Positions 13,111 to 38,890 of a DNA stretch of 64,000 nucleotides are shown piece after piece. Source of the stretch: Cruorifilaria tuberocauda (lineage: Eukaryota; Nematoda; Chromadorea; Rhabditida; Onchocercidae); contig JABVXU010000059.1 in the NCBI GenBank assembly GCA_013365365.1, positions 1-64,000 on the forward strand. Direction: 5' to 3'. The notes under the pieces were generated by a model, which was given only the letters and a program-made list of their open reading frames with translations, searched no databases and was not told the DNA's origin. A program made the position numbers and the translations under genes. How positions within the stretch are numbered: position 1 is the stretch's first letter; each line of letters starts with the position of its first letter.

Positions 13111-15497
13111 ATGGATGAAAATCACGGAATAATGCAACAGTCATCACTGCCTGAAGGAGAGGTACCAATAAGTGCAAAAGATGCTATGCCGGAAGATGAT
13201 CCGAATGGAAATGTTAATCCGGAAGGCGTTTTTAAACCACGTTGGGGACCACATCATAGTGGTGCTAAGAAATTATCTGCTCTTTATAGTCGAGGTGAAC
13301 TCTTCTTAGCTGAATAAGAGAAATAAAAATAAATTGAAATATCGTACAGAAAAGAATGAAAAATAATCTACTCATGGGGAGAAGTGAAGGATCCAGCAAT
13401 TTTCAATTTTATTCCTAGGCTCGTAGCACCAATAAATTTATTTATTTAGCCTAAGCGCTTAGCATTTAAATTGAAGTAATTCTAAAATAATGAAGTAAAA
13501 AATGTGTGCTATTGGACTTATTGTATTGAATAAACCATTATGATAGGAAATCTCGAATTCTTTTTATAGGATTAATTCTGAAAATCAGAACTTCCAAATT
13601 GTTATCTTTTCATAAAATTTATTTCAAGAATTAAAATTTGATAAAAAAGGATAATTCGACAATCAATTTTATTTCATCAATTCAATTTTTCAGAAAAGCG
13701 ATTGCAAGAAGTCATTTCAACCGGATTGGGTATTACGGAATTGCTCATCGTAATACACTTATTAGTATGGCGATTTGAAATATCGACCTTACCTTACGTA
13801 TTATTTTTTATCATTTTGGGCATTTTAACAGCTGATTTATTATCCGGTTTGGTACACTGGGCTGCCGATTCCTTTGGTACCGTCGATACATTTATCGGCA
13901 GGGTCCGTTTTTCCGTTATTTTCAAGAAATTCAAATTTCAGTAGATTTAAATAAATGAGAATTTAATCTTCAACTATTCAGAGAGATCTTTTCCGAATAA
14001 TCATCCTCAAATTTCATTCTTTCTATAATTAACAATTTACTTTCTCGTCATCTCATGCAACAGGCACTGCTTCATTTTTCATCAAAGTTTTGGAACAGAT
14101 ACTTAGGAAACTTTTTCTCTCAAAATTAAAAAAATATAAAAAGTGAAACTTTTTATGATGACGTCTGTTCAGTTATTAATGTACTTAATACGATTAATTA
14201 TATTTGGAAAATATAAATTCAGGAAAAAGTTGAGGAGATATGCTAAGGACTGAAGCAGTCAAAGATGTCATTACTGATTTCCGTTTATCTTTTTCTTTTC
14301 TCTTTTGCTTTCATCTGTCAAATTTTCTCATATAATTTTTTACTTTTTTCTAATTTCTATCCTGATAAAGAGATAAATGATAAAAACTTTTTTGTAGGAT
14401 GATTCAATGAGAAATGAATTTTGCAACAATAACACGTCATAATTTCTTCCCTTTCTTTCCCTCTCTTCCTCTTCCTCTCTCGAAACCTTTAAATGATCAT
14501 AGCCTATTAAAATTATTTCTAAATTTATGACAATTTTTTCTTCGTCTATTACTTATGCATTTGTTAAAATAGATACTTTAACAAAAAATTTTTTTTGCAT
14601 TATTAAAAATTTTCCAAATTGCAGCAAATTTTTAGCATTTTATTCGATCATTCCGTGAGCATCACGTAGATCCTACAGCTATAACACGTCATGATTTCAT
14701 CGAATGTAACGGTGATAATTTCTTGTTAATCATACCAAAGCTTGCACATATTATTTATCAGCATGCAACATTATCACCTTCTGACTTAGATTCTTTGACA
14801 ACATCGCATTGGTTTTATTTATTTTTGGCAATCTATGTTGCGTTTACCAACCAGGTATCGTAAATTTCATAAATTTATATAGAATTTAATGAAATTTTAT
14901 TGTCAGCATTATTCATCAATAGTAGATAAAATTAAAAATATCTTCCTACAAATGGTTATTTTAATGTCCCATTTTAATATGCAATATGAAATATTGGGAC
15001 TGTCAAGATGGTGCGGAAATATCCGTTCAGGCTGATATTTTAATAGATTTAATAAATGGGATAGATATCATTTGCTAATTGAAATCATTTAGAAATGCAA
15101 CCTAATCTGAATTTTAGGATAGCTTTTCAGTTAAAATATTTCATAAGTTAAGCTTCATAAACTACTATTCTTATCGAAAAAAAGATTTTCAGAACATTAA
15201 AAATGAACGTTTCAGTTAGTTATCTTTAATTAATTTCAGATTCACAAATGGTCACATACATATCGCGGCTTATCACCTTGGGTGGAGATGCTACAGAACT
15301 GGCACGTGATACTGTCACGTAAAGGCCATAAATATCATCATATTTCACCACATGCATGCGGATATTGCATTACTACTGGTTGGTTGAATGGACCGCTTGA
15401 TGCGATCGGTTTTTGGCGTGCTGCTGAATTTATTGTTACCAAATTGACTGGAATGAAGCCTCGAACTGATGATCTAAAATGGGCAAAAGCTTCTTGA
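13111..15497 (+). CDS. PEDS1: Plasmanylethanolamine desaturase (TMEM189/Kua), 4 exons
   Basis: Membrane desaturase that introduces the vinyl-ether double bond of plasmalogens into 1-alkyl ethanolamine phospholipids in the ER (family knowledge). Exons 13111-13294, 13694-13902, 14636-14854 and 15240-15497 are phase-consistent and give 289 residues. The N-terminal 40 residues are acidic and variable; [17 protein letters not shown] then matches the family. Hydrophobic segments follow at [32 protein letters not shown] and [13 protein letters not shown]. The metal-binding histidine boxes are all present: [30 protein letters not shown] and [10 protein letters not shown], followed by CITTGWLN. The start is the first ATG of the conserved frame, just after a possible trans-splice acceptor (ctatag). 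There is no fusion to a ubiquitin-E2 variant as seen in the mammalian TMEM189-UBE2V1 read-through. Length matches the family. Confidence 0.95.
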
Positions 15498-15528
15498 TTG
15501 AATGTATTTTAAAAAATTAGGTAAAATT

Positions 15529-15534
15529 AATAAA
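15529..15534 (+). promoter_or_regulatory. Candidate poly(A) signal of PEDS1
   Basis: An AATAAA hexamer 32 bp after the TGA at 15495-15497, a normal spacing for a nematode 3' end. Confidence 0.6.
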
Positions 15535-15816
15535 AAATTGATTCAACTGTGGTTGATTATCTGACTTTATTGATCGGAAGTCTTTTGCTTTATCAGAATT
15601 ATCTGTAATATTTTAAAAATTTAAATTTGATTAAAATTTAACAACCTTGCTGGTAAAATCATTTGTATTGCATAATCTAAATTTCATTAATCCCAATAAA
15701 ATATGTGCCTAATCTCCTTTTTTGATGTAAAGTGCATTTGTCGTTTTTTTCCGAAATTTCTGTGTGTTTCAGTCTTTGCTCTAATTCTTAGGTATTTCCT
15801 TTGCTACAGTGATAAA

Positions 15817-15910
15817 GGGAAGTACCATTGTTTGTACTTGAACGGAAGAAATGAAGTACCATTGTTCAGATTTGAAACGAAGAAGTGAAATACTATTGCT
15901 TCGATTCTAA
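15817..15910. repeat. Degenerate ~35-bp tandem repeat, ~2.7 copies
   Basis: Copies begin ggaagtaccattg, gaagtaccattg and gaaatactattg, and each ends in a gaacggaagaa-like or gaaacgaagaa-like segment. It lies 320 bp downstream of PEDS1 and is not coding on present evidence. Confidence 0.6.
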
Positions 15911-18900
15911 CAACTAATCATTTTTTCTTAGGAAATATTTTTCTGTGAATGAATTCTTTATTTATTTGAACAAAGTTTGACGTTTAGATAATCTGAGTAG
16001 TGGAGGTAAATGCTTGAAATTATCTGCCAATTGATAATCTTATCAGTCATATTTCATTCTCTATCAAATGATTAATTCAATCATTAAAATCAAACAAGCA
16101 AATCACACATACACAGACACTCACAAATCACAACTCTATTTACAGTATTTAATTCATTTATAAAGTGATGACACGAACCTGTTTTACTGTAAATGCTGAA
16201 TAAATTTATTAAAATTTCAATTTTAAATTGGAATCGTAAATAAATCTCCTTTTCAATTTCAATTTCATAAAGCTAAAAAACAAATAATGAATACACTTTT
16301 TTTTAAGTTGAAAAGTTCCAATTTTTCGAATGACAACAAATGATGTGAGTTGGAATTGTTTTAAATGAATGAGTTAATTAATCATTTTCAAAACAAACTT
16401 CAATATATGTTTGATGGATTTGTGTTAGTGAAGGAAATTGACATATTAAATCTGCTTGTAAATTTAAAATTAAGAATAATTTAAATATAATTTGCATTGT
16501 AAGATAGCTAAGATCAATCAAAGTAGTAAGGAATTACCGGGAAGAAATGAAATGTGGAAATATTTTAAATTTATTCCTGATGTACTGATATACATATCTC
16601 TGAGATAATTGATATGAGGTAGTTTTCATTGTTTGTGATAAGGTAATAAGCATGAATTAAAGGAAATTTGTATTTGATTCGAATAGAGAACAGAAAATTT
16701 TTTTTTGCTCAATATTGTGAAAATGAAATTTAATTTTTTATCCTTGAAAGTAAGGATCGTTGTTGAGCATAAGACAGATTTGTGATAATTGTATCAGTAG
16801 GCTCGCAATTGTTCCACCAATGCTTATTTATTATTTAAACGCAATCGTTTTAGCCAGCAAAAAAACGAATTTAGCAAAAAGTGAAATTTTTGCAGGCTTT
16901 AAACTTTAATTCGAATTTAAGAAATTATAATTCCAAGCTTTGATAATAATGAAGTACATTGCATATTTATTTGAAGTGACTTTGCTAAAAATTGGATCCA
17001 AGCCTAAAAACCTTATTTCTATGCTGTTTGCTAAGTGCTTTTTTCGTCTCTGAAAAAGAAATATGTAACTTAACCAAGGAAAATGAGCTAAGAAATATCA
17101 TAAAGCTAAATGATAAAGTTAATAAAGCTATAAATAGAATTTTCCCACGGAATATAATTTGATTGTTTTTTAAAAGAATAGCAAATTATGTAATATATAT
17201 TCATCGTTTTCAAAGAATTTTCTTTAAAAAATCCCAATAGCGAAGAATCTTTGTAATGCCCCAATCCTAATTTCAAACTGATTTGGAATACTGAATCTAA
17301 AAAAGTACCGACTAAGAAAGAAATACTGAAAAAATTGACTAAAAAGTAGTGAAGTGGTCTATAAAACAAATAGTAGTAGATAACAGAACTCTTCATTGTA
17401 CGAGAACTGTAGACCTTCGTAGGACTTTTTAGAAGTAATTATATTATTTGTTAAATAATGAAATCATTTAAAAAAATCTTGAGTCCCAACTTAAATTAAA
17501 ATTTACAATCTCAAGCGATTTGTATCTGATCAAGTAATCGCAACAGTACTTTCCGTCATATTAAATAGACTGCCATAACTAATTACCGTCTGTAGTGATT
17601 AAAAAGTAATCTTTTCTCCAGGACTTACACCGGAAATTACCCGATAATTTTTGTCTTTCAAGCAAGCATAGCAATTGATCAATCTTATTACCAAATTGTT
17701 AAGGTCAATTTAAATATAGTTATTAACTTGATAGCATTTGCAGAACAAAAATTTAGACCGTTATAAGGTATTTAAGTGATATCAATTTTAAAGCAGAGTA
17801 AAATCCATGATTGAGAAATTTATCACATTTTCGAAATACTGGATTATTGTAAGTTGTTTGCTTTAGTTCATTTGTTATCATTAGTTACTAATTAATTAAT
17901 TTAACACTGTGAATATTGCTCTCGATTTTACTTTTCCTATACTATTTATTATTTACCTGCTCTATTCATTCGACGCACAGAGCTTTGCGATGTTTCTTTC
18001 TACTTACTTATTTGAAAATAGAACGACTAGATGAATATTTGTATAAAGTAGATAAAAGCTGGTGTAGGAAGCTGGAGGAAGAATCGAAATAAACAATCCT
18101 TTGCCTTTATTGCACAACACAGAGCTCAGATTCATGTCGAAAAAATAATGGAAGAAGGAGATCTTTTACTTTTATACATGAAAAAGAAACAAATTTTGAA
18201 AATGATTTTGAAACTAAGGCGATAGTTAATTAGATATTAAATATGGCAAAGTCAAAATAAACGAATTCTCCTCTCATCCTAAAATGCTTATCGATATAGA
18301 GTTCAGCTAATTCTTTAGTGATAATACTAATCTAACAAGGAAAGCGTGATTATCTCAATAATTAAAATAAATTTAATTTTATGTACACAAAGAGAAGAAC
18401 AAAGGGACAGACAGATGGGAAAAGAGAGGAAGACGGAAAAAGAAATAAACAAACAAAAAAACAACCCGTGCAAGTAAAGCGATTATAAATACATAAATAA
18501 TAATGAGGATAATAATTCTGTTCCATAACTAAGTCATGAATAAAATAGAAAATGGGAATAAAAGAGAGAGGAAGAGAGAAATAGAAAGAGGAAGAGATAA
18601 ATTAAGGAAGTAATTGACCGGGAACAGTAATCTCATTATGTAGGATCTAAAAAAGAAAGAACCAATTCTTGATTAGAATTAAAAGAGTCTACAGAAAAAA
18701 TATTATACACAAATTACATTAAAATAATCAAATAATGATTTCGATAATGTCATTAAAATGAAGAAACCTGTCTTATCAATGTCTGTAATAAAATTTGCTG
18801 ACATAAAGCTTTTGTTATTACTATTTATGTTCCTATAGAATATATAAGTGGGGAAAAATGATAAAATTTGGGATATAAATTTGATTTAACCAAAATCTGA

Positions 18901-20230
18901 GAGGGATATAATTGAATTTCTGAAATGGAATTGTAAACCTGAGCATATAAACAATGATGATATCACGGTAGTTTATAGAAAGAAATTAAGTTAATGAATA
19001 TAATTTTAAGCACGAGATAATTAATTTGCGGAGAAATAACATGAAAATTACTAAATATCAAAATGAAGAATTTGAAATTCCAGGGAAGAGAACTATAATT
19101 ATTACCTAAGCGATAGATATAATGTAGTAACAGAAAAAATTGGCGAGAACGAGGACAGGTAGAGTTGAATAATAATAAGTAATAAAGAACAAATTGATGA
19201 GAACCGTAATACAGTAATACCTTAATAACTAATTAAGGTCCGAATAGTTAGGTTCCAATAGCCCGTGTAAAATATCAAACGACAATTATTGGTAATCTTC
19301 AACTGAGAAATAATTAACATTCGGATAACAGATAAACACGATTGAATATCAGTACGGCATATGGCTATCATTTTTATCTTAATGGATATATTCTACTAAA
19401 GTTTTAAACTTTTTTAGAAGAGTTTTCTCTTATTATTTAAAGCATTTAAATCAATATTCCACCTCAAACCAATTACTGCTTTTTTTGAAAATGTCGACGT
19501 TTAGTGACGCATAATATCAATTAAGCATAATAAAAATGATAGTCGAACATGGTAATGAATTTCTTAAACCTGTCAATTATCAAGATGGAGCATTTTCACC
19601 AATAGTTACCAAATTTAAAATTGGAGCACTTTTCTAACAAAAGATGTAAGCAAATGATTACATGAAAATTGAGATCGAAATTATCAATTGTATCAAAAAT
19701 ATCCTTGCACTTGGTCAACAAAAAAAATGAAACATGACAAAAGCGAAATATGATTATAATCAAAAGGAAAAGCTATGGGAAATCTCATCAGAGATCGTCA
19801 AATTTCTAAAAAAGGATGCAGTGGGTAATGAAAGCTCGTACCATTCTACAAATTGTTAAACAAGAAAGACTTTTTTAACAGGAAGAAATACTGTTTCTGC
19901 TAAAATTTTTAATAGGTGAATGCTGTCTATTCACTAAAATGAGATCTTTTGCTCATAACAGGTAAGAGAACTAAAAGACAGAAGATAAACATGTATGAGA
20001 CATTAACTACCTGCGACATATCTCAAAATCTCAGGGCACTTCATATAAATAACAGAATTCCATGCTTTAGTCTTGAAAGATCATAAGATTCCTTATTTAG
20101 AGATATAGCGATCGAGACAAAAGAATGTTTACAAAAGGAAAAGGGCATGGAAATATGAATTAAAATTTTTAATTAAAATGGTCATAGTCAAAAAAAGGCA
20201 ATTTTGAACAGAATAATGAGAAGTAATTTC

Positions 20231-21907
20231 TTAACAATATCGTGTACGCTTTGGCAATGGATTGCCCTCAATGTTCTGCTGATTCTCATCATTGATTCTA
20301 CCACTGTCTATTGATTTCTTCACGATGATTTCTTTTGGTGGAACACTGAGTTCTTTCTCATTCTGGAAATACTAACAATTCTAGCAAGAATATATAATAA
20401 AATTAATTTCATTAAATAATCATATCCAAATTACTCAAAAGCTAAGAGAAAACTGTATAAACAAGAAAAAAATTTTAAACTATACAGAAAGGTAAAAATA
20501 AATCTTGCAAAGCAAGCAATCTTTAAAAATTAATCTGTTTACGAAAAATAATCGATGTATTAAACTTTAACAACATAGCACAACAAGAACGATGCTTAAG
20601 GTTTTCGAGTCCTAATTAACTAGACTAGGAGTGAAAAATAAGACGCATATAAAAACTAAATCTACAATAAAATTAAGGGATCTCGAAAAGTTATGAAATG
20701 TTTTATTTCATGTCAATAAAAACATCTGATAATAGTAAAAGAAGAACTGAACACGCTATTTTGTGAATGAGAAATAAAATGCAAAGAACGAACTGGAATT
20801 GGGACTTCAGTCAGCGTAACATCAACAACTTCAAAATAGGCTCGAAGTTTGCTAGGCGATGTACGCTGAACCTTACTGGAGCAACTGAAAAGTGAAATTA
20901 GTCACAAAGAATAATTGAAATTCAATAGAAGAATGATGAAGGAACGGTATGTTTTACCCAATTTTTCTAGCAAAAGCTGCTCGTGAAGCTGCCTCCTTGA
21001 AAATAGTATCGGCTTCACTGACGGCAGCATCGTTACCACTAATGATAGCGTCATCCTCTTCCGCTGGTTCACCCATTGTTTCCAAAGCAGGTATATGTAT
21101 GCCATCTGGACCATCATGAGCAATTCCACGTTTACGCAACTGCAAAATATCACTTTTTTCGTCAGAAAAGCTAACAAATCATACATAATAATTACAGTGG
21201 AGGATAATTAAAGACAATTTCATAGATATTAAATTTGAAAAAACTTTACATTTTCAAATATTTAAAATTATTTCTCAGGAAGAGAATCGACTAACATCCT
21301 GAACGAAGCCTTTCAACTCGCACGCCTCTACATCTCCCAAAAAACCACCTTCTAGCCTTTGCATATTTTCCTTGTCTGACACATCGAAAAGAAACTTTTT
21401 ATTGAGTAATCTAAAGATAGTTCATAATCAATAGTAGATGTGAAGAATTTATAATCGATACTAAAATTTGAAATTATTATTAAAATTATATTAGTTACTT
21501 CAGAAAAAAAAGCAAATTGCAAAAATTTAAGAACCAATTTTAAAATGATAGTTGCCAAAATTTCACAATTTTCAATAAAACTAAGAAGGAGTCCAAAGAT
21601 GTTACTGATGACTAAAAGCAATTCTCAGCTATTACGGCATAACACTGCAGAAGTAATTTCCGTTAAATTTACCAGCACAAAAATTGTTACATTTACAAAA
21701 TAAACAAACAAACAAAATTTGAAAGTCAAAAATTTGATAATCAACTCCAAAAACCTACCGTTTCCGAATTGTTTCACCCCGTGCTCTTGTGATGAATTTT
21801 CGATATGCTACCATACACATATATTCAATGATGGATCCAATAGTTTGTGGGCTTCTTTCATTCATCTTCTCGAATGCATCAAAAGAAGAATTAGAAAAAA
21901 ATATGAC
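20231..21907 (-). CDS. Unrecognised protein, five phase-consistent exons
   Basis: Exons on the minus strand: 21907-21778, 21375-21296, 21139-20958, 20884-20794 and 20362-20231 (stop TAA). Each junction has a plausible GT/AG pair and every phase fits (130+80+182+91+132 nt, 205 codons), which is strong evidence for a real gene although no family is recognised. The first methionine in frame is near 21865 (MNERSPQTIG), giving about 190 residues; additional 5' exons are possible. The N-terminal half is helical and mixed-charge (EYMCMVAYRKFITRARDKEN, then GGFLGDVEACELKGFVQDL). It is followed by an acidic stretch (GEPAEEDDAI), an Ala-rich helix (EAASRAAFARK) and a basic C-terminus ending PLPKRTRYC. 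Basic ends suggest a nuclear protein, but this is a guess. It lies 2.5 kb downstream of chd-7 on the same strand; an extreme 3' extension of chd-7 is unlikely because chd-7 has its own stop. Confidence 0.6.
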
Positions 21908-24414
21908 CTAGAAAAATTTAATAGCACAATGAATACTGAGATTTTAGAAACACTATATCAGCTACTTTTTCCAAAAAGTGAGCATAGGATAAGTGTAAAC
22001 AGTAGAGGAATCGAAAAATATTTTATTATTACTTCATTTTCGTATATTCTATTAGAAGTTTCAGAGCGAAAAAATGATTAGGAACGAAAGAGGGATTTCT
22101 TATTTCTGTGGTTTGGATTCAAATTTAGCATTAATAAAAAAAAGGAAGAGAAGAAAACCTCAGGAAACTGCTTACACTATGATAAATTTCAGATCTCAGT
22201 TTCTTAAATAACCTTAGTTATCTATTGTTTCCAGCTTCTACTACTTTCATAATCCTTTCATAAAATTTAGTACGTATTGCGCATTAGTCAAAAAAATCAA
22301 ACAAAACCAGAATATCTAAGAATATAACCTACATATGGTTTATTTTTTAAATTCTAACTTTTAATATCCTTATCGCAAATGTACTTATTTTAAGTAACTA
22401 AAGAGTCTTGATAGCATCATCAATATCAGTCATAGCTAGATCGCTTTTTCGCAATGAAACACTTCACTCATTCTAATACTTTGGCAAAATCGTTCACTCT
22501 GTCAGTAAGAAATGTAAATTTTTAAGCTTCGAATATCATCACTTTTTCCTCACCTGATCAATAATGAAGAGCAAAGGCAATAAAATGGACTGAGGTCAGA
22601 TGAAGATGAACTATGAAAGCAGTAGAAGAATTCGAAGATGTCTTCAGACAGAGAGAGAGAACTTTCCCTTCCCTGCTCAAGAAATCTGCAACGCAACAAA
22701 ATAGCTGAAGTAGAGAGGTGAAGAAAATGTTCGGCGTAAACAACAATCTACATCATCTAAATAACAAAATATCAGATTTTCTTAAATCTGAACTATTATA
22801 TCATATCATTGAATATGGTCAAGATTTCGAGGGAAAAACGATCCACAAAAAGAATGAGAAGTACCAAATCAAAAGATGAGCAAGGTGAGCTAGATGATAC
22901 AGGCGAAAGGATACCAAGAGGACTCATCAACTCAAGAGCATACTGAATATGTTAAAATGATCAATACTCCTTTCTCATGGAGTATTGATCATCTTCATTT
23001 TTCAGTCACATAATGTATTAATATATTTTTAATGGTATTGATATCCATTCATTTAAGGATTAGAAATTATGAATTTAGTAAGAACTTCAATTTATTTTAG
23101 ATTAAAAGGAATATAGCGATAATACATGACATGTCATGTTCAGAATAATATAAAAACATCAACGAATTCGATAAATTACATTTCAACAATTCTTATAAAT
23201 CAATAGAACTAATCCATTGAAACAATGGAAAACAAATGAACTGAAAATCTCGTAAATTGAATTACAAACAGTACGAAAATTGAACTGAGACTGCAGCACA
23301 TTCTTTTACTTATCATTAAAACTAAACTTGCAAATTCACTATCTTATGAGATTGGCAAATAATTGGTATTATCTGTCGATCCATGGTAAGAGATATTTCT
23401 GGATTAAAGCATGCAAGAAAAAGTACTAGTACAATTTAAAACTACCATTTCACCACTTGTAAAAGGACACGTAAATTACATACAAGTTTATTTCCCAAAA
23501 AATTCCTAACAGTTGATCATGAGTTTGATTTAGCAGAAAGTTTATTTGTGGGCGGAATCAGACCATACTACAAGACTTCGAATTTGATAAAATGGTCTAG
23601 CCTAAAAAACTTTTGCAATCTCACAAACAACATCACCTACAGAAAGATAATTTTGAAAAAGGAAATTCCATAACTAAAGATACGCTCAGTCTATAAATAC
23701 TATCAATTTTAATAAATACATCGTTATAATTTAGAATGTGAATCATATTGCCATGAATACTTGATAACCTTGCAAAAAAAAAAAAGATTATCTTATGATA
23801 AAGTGAAAAAAATACTCATCCATTAGGGAGCTCATAACAGATATATGAAGAAATATACCAAATCAGAACTATCTTTTTCGAGAAAGATTTCGATCCCTTT
23901 GTTTATACAGTAGCATAGAAGAGGGATATTCAAAAGTTCGGTTTTTTAAGAATATGTATTCTTTCCAACTCAATAATTCACTATAATTGTATCTCCACTA
24001 GTATAGAAACAGTAAAAGATCGTACAGACAACCCACATAAAACGCTGTCAAAATGAAAAAGCGAGATCATACAAGTTGTCAATTTACTTTTATATACTTT
24101 CTTATATGATAAAAAGTACATTTATTTAAATAGCTTAATCGCTCACAAAAAGAACATTCATGATAATAGGTACCTAAACAAAAGAAAGGTAAACAGTTAA
24201 GAGATCGCACAACAAACTACGAAATAAAAACATGAAGCTACCTAAAAAACTGTTTTTCGCAAACGATACTGTTGAATACTTCAATACTCTTCGCTTATCT
24301 TTGAACATCAACTTCTATAATACCACTGAATCGGCTGATGTAAATATCGATGACTGGTAAGAAAATCACTAATAAAAGCAAAATCACTGGATGGAAGATT
24401 CATATCGACAATTA
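21908..24414. other. Interval between the unrecognised gene and chd-7
   Basis: It may contain upstream exons of the 20.2-21.9 kb gene. One candidate near 22690-22556 (minus) has a good acceptor (GCGTTGCAG) and donor (CAG then GTGAGG), but its open frame does not join the next exon in phase, so it is not annotated. The interval also contains a perfect 14-bp hairpin at 22957-22992 and, at 24121-24126, a minus-strand AATAAA that could serve chd-7. Confidence 0.4.
22957..22992. repeat. Perfect 14-bp inverted repeat with 8-nt loop
   Basis: The left arm atgatcaatactcc (22957-22970) and right arm ggagtattgatcat (22979-22992) are exact reverse complements around tttctcat. Function unknown. Confidence 0.9.
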
Positions 24415-36908
<12,494 letters not shown>

Positions 36909-37435
36909 CGCTATATTCCATCCTGCAAAAAAAAAATGAAAGCAATAATAATAGACCCTCTGACGGGCGGTAATGTGCACTAGAAGATTTTGAATTAAAC
37001 CGCAGATTTCGGGCGACTAAGTGACTTAAATTAATGATGGCTACTTACTGGATAATTAATAACAAAAGTCAGTAAATATAAAATTTGTATTAAAGCGCCA
37101 ATTATAGATGAAATAGGAAAAGTGGCAAATAATAGGTGAGTTGTTAGCAAAAAAGCTTTCAAATTTTATTTTAAAACCACTTCGTGATGGAAATAATAAG
37201 TGGAGCAAAAGATTATGTTAACAACAAGTATTCTAATGTTAATATTTTAGGAGAAAAAAGTTGCAATAATGAACAAACAGCGCTGCAAGAAGTCAACTAA
37301 CGTAAATAATGGATCAGGTACAGAAAATATATTTATAAATGGATAATGACGGAAATCTTAAGAAGCAAAAATTAACATTCAACTTTCACTATATTGGAAT
37401 GTATTGATAGATAATTTAAATTAGTTCGCAAGGGA

Positions 37436-37561
37436 TGACGATGATGATGATGATGATGATGATGATGGATGATGACGATGATGATAATGATGACGATGAT
37501 GATAATGATGATGATGATGATAATGATGGTGATGATGATGATGATGATGACGGTGATGGTG
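37436..37561. repeat. GAT trinucleotide microsatellite
   Basis: About 125 bp of (gat)n with scattered gac, aat and ggt variants, about 0.5 kb upstream of the chd-7 start codon. It reads as a poly-Ser/Ile artefact on the minus strand. Confidence 0.9.
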
Positions 37562-37849
37562 GGAATGATGCCTGAAGTGATCTCAGACGTAGCCCGTATG
37601 TATCGCCTTTGCTAGTGCTGTTGATGGCTATTTGCCATTGCCCTAACACAAACTCTCTCCTCTCTCCTTCTCTTCCTCTCTCTCTTTCTCTCTCTCTCCC
37701 ATTCCCCTCTTTCATCTCCTCTCTTTACCCTTCTCTCATTTCATCCATAACTGCAATGCATTTGGAAAAATGAAGAGGTAAGCATCGCAACGCCACAGAA
37801 ACGCATTTTGCACATCGACAACAGCCTTCACATCAGTTGAATAAACAAA

Positions 37850-38890
37850 CGTACTCATTCCATACATAATATCCTCTCCTATTCTTTCACGTATCTACAC
37901 GTATACACGTATACACGTAATGCACATGTGCATAAATATCTTTTTGGATACATAAATTTTCAATAACATTTTACTAGGTCAATATTGACATTAATAAGTA
38001 AAAAACGTTAACCGAAAATTATCGTACGTTAGAAAAATGTAAAAGTTTTTGATAGTTATGAATGATATTAGTTAGATTTAGATTGCACACCAATAATTAT
38101 TCTATTACTTTTGACAAAGAATAACGTGTCCAATTGACGTACGAACGTGTCCGCAAAATGTGCAAATTTGTATCCATTTGAAAGTATTTTGCATTCTTCA
38201 TAACTAAACTACGAAAATATTCTAACTTTTGTATTTAGTAACATTATTAGAGGTGAAAATTACTTTACGTTACTTTCTCCGTATTCCCCGCATATTCTAT
38301 GCAACGGGGAGAGAGAGGAAGAAGGAATGTCATAATAATAATATAAAAATGTCATAATTGTGTAGAATGTATATCGTTTCTTCTTTTAAAGTTATATTTC
38401 ACTTCGGAAACCAATCATTACATTACGGACATTCTCAGGATTTAACCGAATTACGGGAGGTACCGACAGACAGAAGCTTAGAATATTCAAGAATGCTGAT
38501 CTCCTATTTGGTTACGTTATAAAAGTTCCACAGAGATGTAATACACATCACGTTGTACGTTAGATTGCATCATTTAGCGAACAAATGCAGTTACTTATAA
38601 AGTTTTCTTTGATGTTTTTAGAAAATTGCATTGCTTGAGAATCCCTATTATTTGAGAGAAGCAAAAATTTCTTCCACGTCGTATTCCACGTATTAGAATA
38701 ATATTTTTGTACGTATTAGGTTTGCAGCACGTTAATAAATGCTTCTAGCTTTTTTTGAAGCCTATATTGAAATTTTACTGGAATGCACTTTAAAATACTT
38801 AATCTATCTTGAATAGGAACAAGTTACAGTTAACGTAGAAAAACAATCTTTCATTTAACAAGAGACTTGGCTTCTCGGATACTTATACGT
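37850..38890. promoter_or_regulatory. Cluster of ACGT tetramers upstream of chd-7
   Basis: Twenty ACGT tetramers were counted in about 1.04 kb, including four in the direct series cacgtatctacacgtatac and its continuation at 37889-37919. Composition predicts roughly three to four. ACGT is the core of many bZIP and some bHLH sites, so a regulatory role is possible, but this is inference. Confidence 0.3.

Larger units (their letters stand above)
15498..20230. other. Gene-free interval 3' of PEDS1
   Basis: No exon, tRNA or other RNA gene was recognised. Present are a PEDS1 poly(A) signal, a short degenerate tandem repeat at 15817-15910 and purine-rich GA/GAAA tracts near 18390-18620. The only longer open frame (17106-17396, minus) is AT-driven and resembles no family. 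Confidence 0.5.

Noticed and set aside
21719..22081. 120-codon plus-strand open frame
   Set aside because: It overlaps the minus-strand exon 21907-21778, which joins in phase with four other exons. The plus frame has no splice partners or family similarity.
22556..22693. Possible upstream exon of the unrecognised minus-strand gene
   Set aside because: It has a good acceptor and a consensus donor, but the only frame open to the donor leaves two bases over and creates a stop when joined to the 21907 exon.
37416..37715. Ser/Ile-rich minus-strand open frame upstream of chd-7
   Set aside because: Produced by the GAT and CT microsatellites.
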